Part shown: positions 31,588 to 44,100 of the stretch, piece by piece
How positions within the stretch are numbered: position 1 is the stretch's first letter
Layout of the letters: the number at the start of each line of letters is the position of its first letter
Source: Amylostereum areolatum
Taxonomy: Eukaryota > Basidiomycota > Agaricomycetes > Russulales > Stereaceae
Length of the DNA stretch: 64,000 bases
Assembly: GCA_012932865.1 (NCBI GenBank)
Contig: SAXG01000005.1
Coordinates: 124,001 to 188,000, forward strand
Direction of reading: 5' to 3'
The notes under the pieces: generated by a model
Database searches by the model: none
Told to the model about the DNA's origin: nothing
The model's input: the letters and a program-made list of their open reading frames with translations, nothing else
Made by a program: the position numbers and the translations under genes

Positions 31588-32408
31588 GGGTGTTGGAGAC
31601 GTGTAACACGGGTCCTGGGGTGTTGCGCGAACGTTGAGCGGGGTATTCGGAAGATGTAGGGTGTTGTAGTCCCTACCTGGAGGTGTCGAGGGGCGGAGGA
31701 CGCGGAGGGCGGGGACGAGCTTGACGGTGACGACGACAGTGAACACGACCTCAACCAACCCCTCGATATCGGGACCGCCCACGTGAGACTCGTATTTTTG
31801 ACCATATGATGCCATATCTGGAGATAGATCAGGCTCAATTGTGATTTCTGTCTTAATTAATTAACCAAAAAAGGTAATATGATGGTCTGCTCGCTCGCCG
31901 TTGCGCGTTCGTCGAGACTCGAGAGTGCTTAACCTCGAGCACGTCTTTCCCAGCCATTCCCGTCCTTGCAAGCATTAGCCTTAGCCAGCGGAGTCGAACG
32001 ACGACGGATCTCAGAGCAAAGCGCATGTGCACAGGCGTGGAGGGCACACTGACAACATGCGGAGACGCCAGTGCCAAGCCTTCGCGATCGCCAAACGACC
32101 GTGGGGCATCGTCGTTTGAGGCTCAGGCAGCGTTTGAACAGCTCCTCGTCTTTCTTCACCCCCAACCCTCGACGACGCCGAGTCCCTGCCCGCCCGTCGT
32201 TTGACCAAAAGTTGACGAAGACTTGCTCCCGGTGAGTTACGTTACGTTCTCCGCGATGGACCGTCTTCCCCGAATCCCCAGCTGGCAGCTGTGCTGCAAC
32301 GTGCCCGGAGCCCAGCGCTCAGCGCCCAGCCACCACTCCTCGTGAGGCTGGTATCTCTCCTCTTCTTTGCGCTTTCTGTCACGCATATATCGACTCACGA
32401 CAGCCCCC
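31588..32408. other. Divergent promoter region between SAP/AT-hook gene and CAX-like 1
   Basis: Contains a CACGTG site at 31780, 193 bp upstream of the minus-strand ATG. A TTAATTAATTAA run lies at 31853-31864. No gene seen. Confidence 0.5.
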
Positions 32409-34618
32409 ATGTCCAGCAACTACAACTCCCTTCCCGTCCGACTCTCCATGGACGAAGAATCTCGACCGGGCACCCGGGCACCCTCTGAAAAGCCCGAAGA
32501 ACATCCTCTCGCTCCGCTCAACCTGGGATCGTCCTCCTCCGCGTCCTTCACCCCGCGGCCAGAATTGCGGAATGGGGCTCCGACCACGTCGGCGCCGGCG
32601 ATGACTATGAACCGCAAGAGGCAGTTTTGGCGGAGGCTGCGGGGAAAGGACAGACAAAGGATTGGGTGGAGGGAGAGTGGAACGGCGATCTTGTACTCGT
32701 CCTGTACGTGTCGCTCTTCGTATCGTGTCGCTCTGTCCGACTCCTGATCTCCACGCTCAGTCCTCAACGTATTCCTGCTTTTTATCCCGTTTGCGTGGGC
32801 CTCGCACTACGACGAATGGTCGGACGGGCTCACCTTCGCGCGTACGTGCATATATGCGCCGCTATCTGTTCGGGCTCCAATGACGGCCGCTTGCAGTGTG
32901 CTTCCTGTCCATCATCGGCCTGGAGAAGATGTTCGACTGGGGTGGCGAGCAGATCGCGTTTTACTGCGGCGATGACCTCGGCGATCTGATCGTCATCACG
33001 CTCAACAAGTACGTTTCATTCGTTCTTTATCATTCGCGAGCCGTGTGGCTGAAATGTACACACACGCAGTGCCGTCGAGGCGACCCTTGCGATCATCCTG
33101 CTTCTCAAGTGCGAGTACGTCCGCTTCACTTTCTTCAATGCATTGATGCGTCCGCTGACGGTTTCGACAGGTTAAAACTTCTTCAGTCGACCATCGTCGG
33201 TGAGTATCTCAACGTCCTGTCGATCTCGCGCACTGCGTTTACCATCATCTAGGCGTCGTGCTTCTTCACCTCCTCCTTGTCCCCGGTACGGCCTTCCTCA
33301 CAGGAGGTGCTCGCGTTCAGCACCAGCACCTCGACGTGCACAATTCGGAGTTGAACCACACGCTTCTACTTATCGGGTATGCATCACATCCCCGGTCCTG
33401 TACGCATGCACTCATCTTACTCCGCCTTCCCTAGCGTCATGGCCCTTGTCGTCCCAGCAGCGTTTTTCTCCGCGCTCGACGAAGGGACCGCTGCAGGCTC
33501 GACGGTGTCCGCCGTCGTCACCGACGCGCTGCGCGGCGACTTTCTCAGGATGGCGCGCGGGACCGCGGTCATCCTTCTCCTCGTGTATGCCACTCCTCGC
33601 TTCGTGCGTCCCTCGACTTTGCCCGCTGACGGATGCCGGGACTGGCAGGTACATCGGCTCGCGCATATACCGACACAACCCGCCAGGCGAGGGCAACGCA
33701 GGCATGCCCCAGCCGGACGTCCATCCGGAACTGCTGAGGAAGGAGGAGGAGCTCGAACTCGAGACACCCGAAGTGAACCCGCTCGCATGCCTCATCCTGC
33801 TCTGCGTCACGATCGCGCTCATGGCCGTTACCGCCGAATTCGTACGTGCGCGTCCCCCCCCCCGCTCCCGTCTCGTCTCGTCTGACTGGACCGTCGTGTG
33901 CCTGTGCAGCTCGTCGAGAGCATCGAGTTCGTGCGGGAGGAGGGCGGGATCGGCGAAGAGTACACGTTCCGTTCTTCCAGCTCCATCCACGCGCTGACCT
34001 CATCCACCCCCAGGTGGTTCGGCCTCTTCCTCCTGCCCATCGTCTCCTTCTCCGCGGACGGCACGGTCGCAGTCGTCTACTTCCTGCGCTCGCTGCTCAA
34101 GCACTACCTCGGCAAGCCGAAGCCCCCGACGAGCGTCGCGGAGGACCGCGCGATCGACCTCAGCATCCAGTTCACGCTCTTCTGGATGCCGTTCCTCGTC
34201 CTGCTCGGGTGGTGGACCGGGCGTCCAATGACGCTCCTCTTCGGTGAAGCTCCCATCTCTCCCTGCCACCCACGGGGCATCCGTCGGTCTAATTTCTTTT
34301 CTTTTACGATGACCTGGGGCAGACTTGTTCGAAGTCACGATCCTCGTCGCGTCGTGCTTCCTCGTGAACTACGTCACCGCGGACGCGAAGACGAACTGGG
34401 CCGAGGGCGGGATCATGGTCGCGTTTTACGCCATCAGTCGTGCGTGTCTTGCGATCTGCGTGTTTCACGAGCGCGAGTACTGACTTTCGGGCCTGGTCTT
34501 GCGTTGACAGGCGCTCTCGGCGTGGTTCTACCCCGGCCAACTCCAGGCGCGGCTGTTGGCTGTGTGCAACGAGACGGTGGCCCAGGCGATCGTGGGCGGG
34601 GTCGGGGCGGAGGAGTGA
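32409..34618 (+). CDS. CAX-like cation/proton exchanger 1 (divergent Ca2+/H+ antiporter family)
   Basis: Twelve exons with GT-AG sites: 32409-32703, 32761-32841, 32897-33008, 33070-33114, 33171-33199, 33253-33376, 33435-33584, 33649-33841, 33910-33959, 34014-34243, 34323-~34439, 34511-34618. A cytosolic N-terminus rich in S/P/R is followed by about 11 hydrophobic segments. The first inverted repeat has GDDLGDLIVITLNNAVEATL, matching the CAX c-1 motif (GNAVE), then LLVPGTAFLTGG. The second repeat has the family layout (WFGLFLLPIVSFSADGT, WMPFLVLLGWWTGRPMTL, TADAKTNWAEGG), but the c-2 GNAAEH motif is replaced by SFSADG. Likely a membrane cation exchanger; vacuolar location is inferred from the family. 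The last donor (CGTGCG at 34439) is one base out of phase with its paralog at 48229, so the C-terminus may be frameshifted. Confidence 0.8.
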
Positions 34619-35040
34619 AAGTGGGTTGTGGGTGCTAGGGTGGATAACGTGTTGTTTGTTGTGTTGCTTTGGACCGATCCTGTTTTACTTTTCGTGTACT
34701 TCCCGTTGGATAACGCTCACTGCTCCCCTGTAGCCCGTGGATTTCGCACTTGCTTACATGCATGATACCGCTATTTAGTTTCTGCCACTACATCATACCG
34801 CACACACACTTATATATAGGAATACGCATTCGATACTGTTTCTTCAGGCCAGGCTCCGTGCTCTCCGCGTTTAACTTGTCTAGGTCGGGGATTTGGTTGA
34901 ACTCGTTGGAGAATATGGGACGTGCGAGGGCAGCAGTAGCCAGAAGTGTGGAATGAGGAGGCAGGTCCCTCGCATAAGGATAAAATCTCGTCTTTACGAG
35001 GAACCGGATATCGTACAGTGTACACTCCCCAGTAGTAGCA
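34619..35040. other. Convergent 3' intergenic region
   Basis: Lies between the ends of CAX-like 1 (+) and the dioxygenase gene (-). No coding frame of note. Confidence 0.5.
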
Positions 35041-36147
35041 TTAACCCTCCAAAGAGTACCCGACGTCCCCCAGCCCCTCCTGCATCCTGATCAGCCTCCC
35101 CAGCATCTCCCGCCCCACCTCGTCCAGCGTCGCCTTGAACCTGTCCTCCTTCATCCACCCAAGTCCATGCTGCAGCACGTTCCGTGCGCGCGCGGCGCCT
35201 CCGCGCGTGTCCCCCATCGAGGCGTGCAGCGTCGCGCGGGGGGCGTGGGGGCTGTAGGCGGCGCAGTGCAGGATGTTGGAGTTGTAGAAGACGGTGTCTC
35301 CGGCTAGCACGGCTCGGCCGGGATAGCCTAAGTGTGTGGAACGACGGCGGAGGGGAAGGACGACGCACGGTGGAGAGTCACTCGGATCGCACCCGGCATG
35401 GCGAGCGGATCGCCGGGTGCCTCCGTCGTGCACGACTGGGCGCGCTGCTCCGGTGTGCGGGGGTGGATGTGCGAGCCCGGGACCACGAAGAGCGAGAGGT
35501 CCTCGTGGAGTGCGCTTGGGTCAACGGTCGGCGGGGATCGCTGCGTCTGGCGGGTGCGGACATATACTCACGTATTCCATTGTATCTGCAACGGCCCGCG
35601 TCAGGACGGTTTCTGGACGCGAAGGCGAGACGCGCACGTACCCCGTGATGCCATACGGCGAGGGCCTCGCGCTCCTCGTCCGCCGTCGCGGATGCCTTGA
35701 CGTCGTCCCGATGCCAGCACAGCGCGAACGCGTGGCCCGTCGGGTTGATCAGGAGATTGAACAGCTCTGTCCGCCGCCGTCAGCACATCCCGGCACCCCG
35801 CTCGACGAAGACCGCCGAGGCCCACCCATCTGCAGATTCTCCTCCGCGCACGCCAACAGCGTCCGCACCGCGCCCCGCACCTCGTCCGAGGCGTAGTACC
35901 GCGCGAAGGCGGGCTGGCCGAGGTCCGGGTGCATCAGGTGCTGGACGCCCCACGAGTCCGGGTCGCGATCGCCATAGGGCGGGAACTGCTTGCCCACGAC
36001 GCGGCGGTGGGGCCAGGCGCCGGCGCGGGTGCGGGCTATGACGACTTGGGAGGCGCGCTCGAGGTCGGGCTTGAGGCCTGCGGGGACGAGGGCGGGGACG
36101 ACGACGAAGCCTTGTGCGTCGTACTGGGACTTGAGGGAGGAAGGCAT
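35041..36147 (-). CDS. Phytanoyl-CoA dioxygenase (PhyH)-family Fe(II)/2-oxoglutarate oxygenase, 297 aa
   Basis: Five exons on the minus strand: 36147-35826, 35766-35642, 35585-35572 (14 bases), 35514-35369, 35327-35041; 894 coding bases, all junctions in phase. It starts MPSSLKSQYDAQGFVVVPAL, the usual N-terminal beta strand of the family. Iron ligands are visible: HxD as CWHRDDVKA after PTGHAFAL, and the distal His in YNSNILHCAAYSP, followed by the 2-oxoglutarate-binding Arg in HAPRATLHA. Also IQWNTALHEDLSLFVVPGSH. The enzyme would hydroxylate an unknown substrate. An ATCACGTGAT palindrome is centred 70 bp upstream of the ATG (36213-36222). Confidence 0.88.
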
Positions 36148-36499
36148 GGTGGGGTAGTGTTGCCGCGGGGCGGGTCGAACTCGCGACGGGTTGGACTCGA
36201 GGACGGGTTCCGATCACGTGATTGAGCTCGAGGTGGCCTCGAGGCGGGACTCGTGATGGACCCATCAGGTCCTATCCACTGCAGCGCCGAATCCGCCGCC
36301 GATCCTGGCGGGGTCAGGCCGGCACAGGCGCCCTGAGGACGCGAGGCTCGTGACTGTTATTGAACGCGTCGACTCGCGTGGTGGTCACTAAGTATGCCAA
36401 AGGGCTCAGGATGCGGAAAACGCAAGACGAGACGAGGCCGCCCGCACCGGTCAGAAAGTCGAAGACCAATTTGATCTTGTGCGACCTTTTTTTGTCCCG

Positions 36500-36923
36500 T
36501 TACCCGTGCTAAATAATCTGCTACAAGAACAATGGCCGTCTCCAGTTTCCTATCCTGTTCCGGGTGGCTCTCGACGCTCTCGCGGTACAAGCTTCGGCTG
36601 TTCCGTGTGAGCAAGTTTTCTCTTCAAGTAAAGAGATATGCGCAATGCGACGCAATCACCTGTCTCCCGTCGTCATGGAATGCCTGCAGATCCTGAAATA
36701 TCTGTTCAAACAGGCTCGTCTTAACTTGGCGTCGAGATGGTCGGTCTCGGCAACGGAGCTAGAGCAGGCTAATGATGCAGAGGATCTTCGCCGTCATTCC
36801 ATTTCCTCCTTCGACTTTGACACACTGCATACCATGGAATCGGGCAGTAACGAGTCTCCAAACTCGGTGCTCGAAACCGAAGAACTGTTCACCCTTCTAT
36901 CTCGCAATATTTCTGACCTTTAG
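36500..36923 (+). pseudogene. hAT-superfamily transposase C-terminal relic
   Basis: The frame reads KNNGRLQFPILFRVALDAL, then VQASAVPCEQVFSSSKE and RRNHLSPVVMECLQILKY. This is the hAT C-terminal dimerisation domain with its usual VPCERVFSS-type block. An in-frame TAA lies just upstream, and the DDE catalytic part is absent, so this is a fragment. No terminal inverted repeats were found. Confidence 0.8.
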
Positions 36924-37231
36924 ACCACTGTGCAATGTCCTACTAATCATATCTAGTCTACCATACATCTTTACTGGGTGACTTCCCGTAGGCTGTTTTA
37001 TTCGAGAATCTTATTTTGTAAACATATTTGGACCCTGCTGCCGAGGTGCCGACGGTGGACGCGACGCGAGTGAGCTACATTCTCAGCTCAGACCCTCGTA
37101 CTAGATGAACATCTGGAAGAGGGGGGGGGACCCCTTTCTAGATTTCGGAAGCATGGAATAAACCATTTTAGGCAACTCATCTCTCCAGATCTTCCTCCCT
37201 CTGCTTACATCATACAATGTTGATGATTTTC
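36924..37231. other. Non-coding DNA after the hAT relic
   Basis: Contains a run of nine G (37121-37129). No feature recognised. Confidence 0.4.
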
Positions 37232-37393
37232 TCAGTTCTGCCGCCTGCGCTCTTGAGCCTGCTCCGCACCATACAAGACAATAGCAAGGGCAGTTAACAC
37301 GCGTAGGTTCTCATCATCATCTATATTGTAGCTTTCGAGCCCGAGGGGGTTGAGATCAGGTGGCATGAGAAAGAGGGATATGTTGGGGTCCAT
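37232..37393 (-). pseudogene. Short ORF, possible transposase N-terminal fragment
   Basis: MDPNISLFLMPPDLNPLG...LTALAIVLYGAEQAQERRRQ-stop. The helical end with EQAQERRRQ resembles the start of Harbinger-type DDE transposases in mushrooms as I remember them, but the match is weak. It lies next to the hAT relic in a gene-poor stretch. Confidence 0.2.
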
Positions 37394-38382
37394 TGCAGAG
37401 GTAGGATTTGAGTTCGCGTGGTGGCAGACAACTTGAGACGGTGAAGAGACTCGGTCAGTGCCCCGTTTCCCGCGACAGCGGCCGGCAAGCACCGAACTCA
37501 GGCCGACTTGTCGGAAAGCCTTTGCTCCTCAAGGCCTCAAGTGTAAAATATCTCGGAAGGGCTACGGTTTACTCAATGGCATAAAATATTTGAGATTTGA
37601 GATCAGAGTTCGATTTCAAACATGTATAACTAGAACAAAATATTATTGCGAGGCTACGGGAAGTCATCCACTATAATGAATTTGTGTACTATGTTGTTCT
37701 AAGTAATTCAGCTTTCATTCCAGCTTGCGAGCTTGCGCTCTGCTCACGGTCGGCACAGCCGACTCGACAGCCACAAGGGTGAAGTTCTCGACCATTGTCC
37801 GAGTCGGCCTGCCCGGTGCCGCCGCCGACTCGCCGACTCGCCGGTCGGCCTGTCGCCGATTCACCTTCGATGCCCCGACCCATCTGCGATGGAACCGCTG
37901 TACGACTCGCGAGTTGTCAACTCGTTCATGACGAGTCGGCCTCGAGCTGCTTACCTAACACGACTCGAGTTGCAACCCACCCCACCTCGCGGCAACACTA
38001 TGGTGGGGGAACTCGAAGGAGGCTGGTCGTTATCTAAGCCGTGTAAGTCACCGCGGCGGCGCGGCCTGAGAAATATCCCCTCGATCCACATTTCCCCTAT
38101 CTCTATCACCCAGCCCGACCGTCCTCCCCTTCCGTCCTCCTGCACGTTCCGCTCCCAACCTGGCCGAGGGTGGTCTCCCCGTCGTGCCCGACAGTGACCT
38201 CCATCGCATTCCAAGAAAAAGTCGTTCGACAACCCTCCGCGCAGGCGGCGGCGAAGTCAGAACTCGATTGACCGCGGCAGGCTCGTGCATTCCACACTCA
38301 GTCTCTTCCGTTTCTCACACAACGGCCCTTCCGCCGAGCAGGGCCATCGATCCACGCGGTCGCCAGCTTTGCGTCGCGAGCG
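37394..38382. other. Gene-poor intergenic region upstream of the coiled-coil gene
   Basis: An A/T-rich part (37540-37720) is followed by GC-rich sequence. Several open frames lie on both strands, none with recognisable composition or motifs. Confidence 0.4.
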
Positions 38383-40930
38383 ATGCCAGACCGGACCCCC
38401 GCTGTCCCTCCCGACACCCGTCACCGAGCACCCGACACTGTTCCCCATCCTGCCTCATCGCGCTCCCCGTCCGATGCCCACGCCTCCGAGCCCGATGCCG
38501 TCCTGAACAAGCTGACGGATCGCTCGATCGAAAGCTACAACCATGCAGACAAATACCATGCCGCCCTCTCCGCCTCCCGCGCCCACCTGCACGTCGAAAT
38601 CCTCCCCACGTTCGACGACCTCACCACGCACCTCCTCCACCCCGCATCCCTTCAGACATTCCTCTCCACCCTCCTCGACACTTCATCCACCCCTGACGCA
38701 CGCCAGCTCCGCGACAGCGCCAACATGTTCAAAGGCGCCTTCGACCAGTGGTGCGCGCAGGCCTCGGAGAGCCGGGACCGCATCTTGGCCAGCAAAATAT
38801 GGATGGAAGATACACTCCGGACGCTGGAAGAGAACGCCTCCAGAGCGCACAACCTGGCCTCGTGCACCCGCGATGCTGCGAACGAGGTCCGCTTCGCCCA
38901 TGCGTCCATCGTCCAACGACACAAGGACGCCCGGACCAAGCTTTCCGCCGAACTGGCCACGCTTGAAGACGAACTCGAAGGCGAGAAAGCATCCTCCGCC
39001 CAACTGGAGCGCCATCTCGAGATCGAGATCGCCGCCATCCAACAGCTACGAGATGCCAACGCCCGTCTGCAAGCGAACCTCGCCGCCGAACGGTCCCGCA
39101 AGGTCCAGCTCGAGGCAACGACCGCCTCCCTCCAAACCAAATGCGCCGACCAGGCGGATCGGATCGACGAGCTCGAGAACGCAAACGGGACTCTGCAGGA
39201 CAAGCTCGAAGCCGAACGGCGGCGGCGGGAGCGCGACGCGGACGTGCACATCGAAACCCTCGTCGCCGAGAAGCAGAAGGCCGCCGGGCTCGCAGAGCAG
39301 CTCGCGAACGCCACCCACAACCTACAGAACCAAGCCCGCTTCACCAGCGACCGCATCGACGCGCTGAAACGCGAGAAGGCCCATGCCGATGTCCAGGAGA
39401 GGCTGTGGCGGGAAAAGTGGACCCACGAAGCCCAGGAGAAGGTCAAGACATCGAAGGAGCTCGCGTGGCTGAAGAAGCAGCAGGCAGCAATGCTCGCGCA
39501 GCAGCAGAGAAGAGGTGCGAGCGCCGTGTCGCCTGTGTCCCCCACCCCGTCGTCGTCCAAACTCGGTGCGCTTGCGTCTCTCCTGGCCACGCCGCCCCCA
39601 TCCGCTCCCCAACCCTGCACCCAGAGATGAAACCCCGAGCGATGCCGCTGGCCCCCCAGCTGCAGAAGCCGTATCCGCCACCTCTCCTGAACGTCTCCCT
39701 TACGACGACCAATATCCTTCGATATCGTCCTTGGAGCGCTCCCCTTTCCCGTCGGCCGGCTTAGACGACAACGACGTCTTTATCGACGCAGGTCCTTCGT
39801 CAGCTCACCATTCGTCTCACCCCTCCCCTCCTCCATCGCCCGACCACCGACGCAACGACGGCGGACCCCGGTTCCAAGTACCATCTACCGCCCCAATAAC
39901 AATCCTCACCATTCGAGACGACTCTCCTCCTATCATCGAACTCGGAGCGGCGCCTCGCGAGCAGGGCGAACCATCGACGCAAACGGAGCCTTCTCCCATT
40001 CACGCCGAAGGTTCCCCTCCGATCCGTCACTCCCACTCCCACTCTATCCCGCCGCCGACTACACCCGTGGGTCCCTCCCGCTCCCACCCGTATCCAACTC
40101 CCCCCACGAATATGCCCGCACGCCACGACTCCTTCCGTCCAGCCACCCCAGGACCGTCCGACGCCAACGCGCTCCCAACGATCCCCTCAAAGCGCAAATT
40201 TCCTAACCCGAGCACGCCCTCCCCAGTCCGCCGCACGGTCACGCGGCCGGAGTGGTCGCCGAGCAAGGCCATGTTCGAGGAGGTCGAAGTCGACAAGCAG
40301 CTCCCCTGCGCGAACCCGTTCGCGGCGCTCTCGACCCCGCCGCCGACGCCCGAGGTCGTTTCGCATCCGCCGATGCTCGTCAGGCCCAGTCTGGAGATGG
40401 AAATGGAAGAAGAACCGGAGGTGGACGGAGGTGTTTACGAGGACGAGGACGAGGACGGTGAAGAGCAACGGTCGCGTAAACGCGCTCGGCGTGCTGAAAG
40501 CTTTCACGACTCGGAAGAGGAGGACGAGATCGTGGTGGACATGGACGAGGAATACGATACCGATGCATCGAGCGGGCGCGTGAGGTCCAAGCAACGTGTC
40601 CATCGCACTGCGATCGTGTATGAAGAAGACAAGACGGAGGACGAAGAAGACGAACTCGATGGCTTGACCTACCCCGCCTCCGAGGACGACGACGCCTCGT
40701 TTGCCATGGCCGGCTATGAAGAGCCTGCCGACGACAGGATCCGGGACCCGTCGTACGTCGACTTCGGCTCGGGCACGGACTCGGACACCTCGTCCCCGGA
40801 GGCCACGGAGGAAGAGGAGGACAGTGATATTGAGGTGCGTCGGCGTGGGCCGCCTCGCAAGGGGGTTAGGCTGGGCAACCACATCGTGTCGGAGATGGGG
40901 GCGAAGTATCGGGTGTCGACGTTGCGGTAG
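38383..40930 (+). CDS. Coiled-coil protein with acidic disordered C-terminus, 828 aa
   Basis: Two exons, 38383-39565 and 39627-40930, joined by a 61-bp intron (G/GTGCGC...CAGAG/AT) that restores one frame of 829 codons. Residues about 40-150 are a helical region (LTDRSIESYNHADKYHA), and about 150-370 are long heptad-like coiled coil (KLSAELATLEDELEGEKASS). After the intron the chain is Pro/Ser-rich, then strongly acidic (YEDEDEDGEEQ, DSEEEDEIVVDMDEEYD) with basic islands (RSRKRARRAES). No enzymatic domain. Scaffold or nuclear function is a guess from composition. Without the intron the two frames would be separate ORFs of 415 and 471 codons that overlap. Confidence 0.65.
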
Positions 40931-41191
40931 TCGGGCTTTCCCGAACTCTCTTGCTTTCCTGATCAAAATCCAATGTACTCGTACGCCGTCGTGCATCTCC
41001 TCTATGGAACTGTACCAAAAGGGGCGGCTATCGCCCTTCACATCTTGTTTTGGATACCACCCACTGCTTTGCCTGTACATATGTACTTCTAGTCTGTCGC
41101 ATCACCGACTTGCAATGTTTCTTGACCGCACTTCTTGCAGATGTTGTACATGTAGCTGTATGCAATGGATCCATTTATATTGTCTACTCGT

Positions 41192-44100
41192 CTACAGAAC
41201 CGGTCGGCGTCTTCGGTTAGAGTCCCGAGCCCGACAGAACCGCCCAGATGTGAAGGTGTTATACATGGATATAGCCCATAAGAACATAATAAAAACGTCG
41301 AAACCCGCAGGTGCGATGATACTGCATACACCGGAGTCGTTACCTGCGACTCCTCGCACACCTACTTCCCTCCAACCATTCCCCTGGACCCTCTTCAGCA
41401 CCTGCCGCGCGACCTTCTCCTCTCCAACCTCCACGTCGTCAAACCCGCTCGGCAACTCCAGCTTTTCCCGCCCGAGCACGATCCAGACATGGTACAGCCC
41501 GTCCGCGTCGCGCCGCTCGTGGTGAAAGCGGGGCGCGGGCAGGTTCTCAGGCGACACAGTGCTCTGCGGGCCCGCGGTGCACGTTGAGCAATGGATGAAG
41601 GTAGCGGCGATGGAAAAATAACGGACGTACCGATGAGTCTGGATTTGGACGATTTGGGAGGGGACGAGGGACGGGCGTCGGAGGCGCGGGAGTCGGTGCG
41701 CTCAGGTTCCTTCTCCCTCTCCTTTCCCCTGCTATTCTCCCTCGTCGAGTCCTCCGCGCGCGCACCGGCGCCCGCCTCGTGATCACACCCCGTCTCCTGC
41801 TTCCCCCCGCGCGCGCCCCATCCCGAGTCGCTCTCCCCGGGCACGAACGCGAACTTCGCAGCCGCGGGACCCGACGGGGGCGGCGGCGGCGACGCGCCGG
41901 AGGCCGAATGGGGCCCCGGTTCCCAGACGCGCGGCGAGTTCTGCGCGGGGGTGGGGCGGGGCGGGGGTGGCTTGCGGGTCTGGTACGGATGGGTCGGCGG
42001 GCGGTTGGAGGAGTGGCGGAAGTGAGCTGCGGAAGATGTCGACGAAGAAGCGGAGGGCGAGAAATGAGGCGGCGGCGGCGCAGGCGGAGGTGCAGGGGCG
42101 GGTGCAGGGGGAGGAGGAGGGGGAAGGTACTGTCGGGGCGGAGAGACGTGAGCAGGGGCGTGGGGCGTGGGACGGTCGTAGTATGCGTGGGACGGATGGT
42201 GGGAATGAGCCTGGGGCTGAGGATGGGGATAACGATCGTCGTAAGAGTAAGGTTGGTGGTGGGCTGCGGGCGGGGGAGGCGGAGGCGGTGAAGGGTGCGC
42301 AGGGGGGTACCCAGCAAAGGGCGCCGAGTGCGCGCTGACATATCCAGAAGGAAGGGCAGGTGCCGCGTAGGGATCCGCGGGGGGTGGGATATATGCATCC
42401 CGAGAGTCGCGGGCGTAAGGGTCACGCTCGTAGTAGCCTTCTGGGGGTGCACGGGCAGCTGCCGGGTACGCAGGTTCGGGATATGCTGCGGACGAAGGGG
42501 GATACTCATGCGGGCGGCGAGCGTACTCGGGATCGCGGTAGTACTCGTCGGCTGGGCGCGAGGGGTAATCATAGGTGCCGGAGCTGGAAGGATAGTACGA
42601 ATGACCGTAGTCGACGGGAGCTGGGGGAGGGGGAGGACCATGCACTCCACGATAGGGCTCGGGATGAGCAGCCATCCCACGATACGGTTCAGGATGGGGA
42701 GCCCGATAGGGCTCAGCACGCGCGTATGGATCAGGAGCAGGAGGCTGAGGCGGGTAATAAGGATCGCGATGAGTCGCGTACGGATCAGCAGGACGAGGGG
42801 CATAGTAGGGGTCCGCAGACCGAGGCGCAGAAGGAGGAGCATAGGAACGAGGCGGCAGAGGCGGCGGCGGAGGAGCAGAACCATATCCGGGAGCAAGAGC
42901 AGGAGCTGACGGGGGCGGAGGAGGGTATACACTCCTCTCTTGGGCAAAATTAGGATGTGGTGGAGGTGGCCCACGATTCCGCATAGAGAAATCATGGCCT
43001 CCGCCACTGCCCTTATTGGGCGGTCCAAACCCCCGTGGATTATCGAACTTTTTCTTCGGGTTTTTGTTGAACGGAAACGACTTAGGTCGAGCACTGCCAG
43101 AAGGTGAAGGGCCGGTGCTCTCCGATTCACCAGATGGCGCTGAAGCGCCCCAACTGGCGCGTTGGCGCTTGACATTCTGCTGCTGAGGAACCTCGTCGTC
43201 GCCCTCGTCTGGCAGCGCTTTGCGTTTGCGCGCATCGGCCCCGTTGGAGGGCATGGGGAGCTGAACGACGTAGCCTGGCGGCGGACGCTGTCCACGGAAG
43301 CGCAGAAACTCGATAGCACCGTGCTCGAATGCAAGCTCCAGAACGGCGAGCTTGGCGTCAGCTCTGCTCCGGTAATCGGCAGGGACAGACCACGAACGCG
43401 CTCCAGAAGTCTCCGTATTCAGCTTCAGAGTCATGTTACAGCCGTACGCTGGAGAACGGAAACAGCGTCAGCTGCCGGCGGCCGGCTTCGATTATAGACG
43501 GGGAGAGAAACTCGCCATCTTTGTCTTTCGTGTATTCATATATATAGGGATGCCTTAAAGGCCATATCTTGGTATACTCTGTTAAAAGCAACGGCTGGAT
43601 ACCGTCCAGCACACGTTGGCGCGTTTCCATCGAGACCTTGTTATCAAGTTCCTCGACAATCGACCGAACGTAGTCGCCAACCCCTTGAGACATCGCGATC
43701 AGGCAGACCGCAGCTTTGGCGTCCGCACGCTTGGGGAAGGCGGGGTCGACTAGGTATGACCGGCATTCGGATGGCCGTTCGATACGAAGCAACACCCCAT
43801 GAACTGTTCGTACGTCAGCGAAGAATGAGACCGGAGGCGAGCGGAACACATACGTCCACACTTCATGTCACTGATCCAGATGAATTTAGTGGCTATTTTG
43901 GCGCCCCGAGCCGTCTGCACGAGGACATTGAGCCAAGAAGGTGCGTTGATATCGTTCGCAGATTTTCCCTCCACGGGTTCGGGAAAGGGTCGCGGAAGTG
44001 ACTCAAAGAAACCTTGGAGGGACAGTCCAGCAATGGGGGTCGCGGTCTCTTCGTCAGTTATCGTCGCAGGTGGAAGATACTCTGGAAGCGCAGGCTGTTT

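Noticed and set aside
38652..39620. 322-codon minus-strand ORF opposite the coiled-coil gene
   Set aside because: Ser/Arg-rich antisense of a Glu/Ala/Lys-rich coiled coil; no motif of its own.
41547..43334. 595-codon second frame across the Pro/Tyr-rich gene
   Set aside because: Repetitive Leu/Arg/Pro composition is what a shifted frame of the DPYA/EPYR repeats produces; only the 41395-43434 frame extends a conserved repeat domain.
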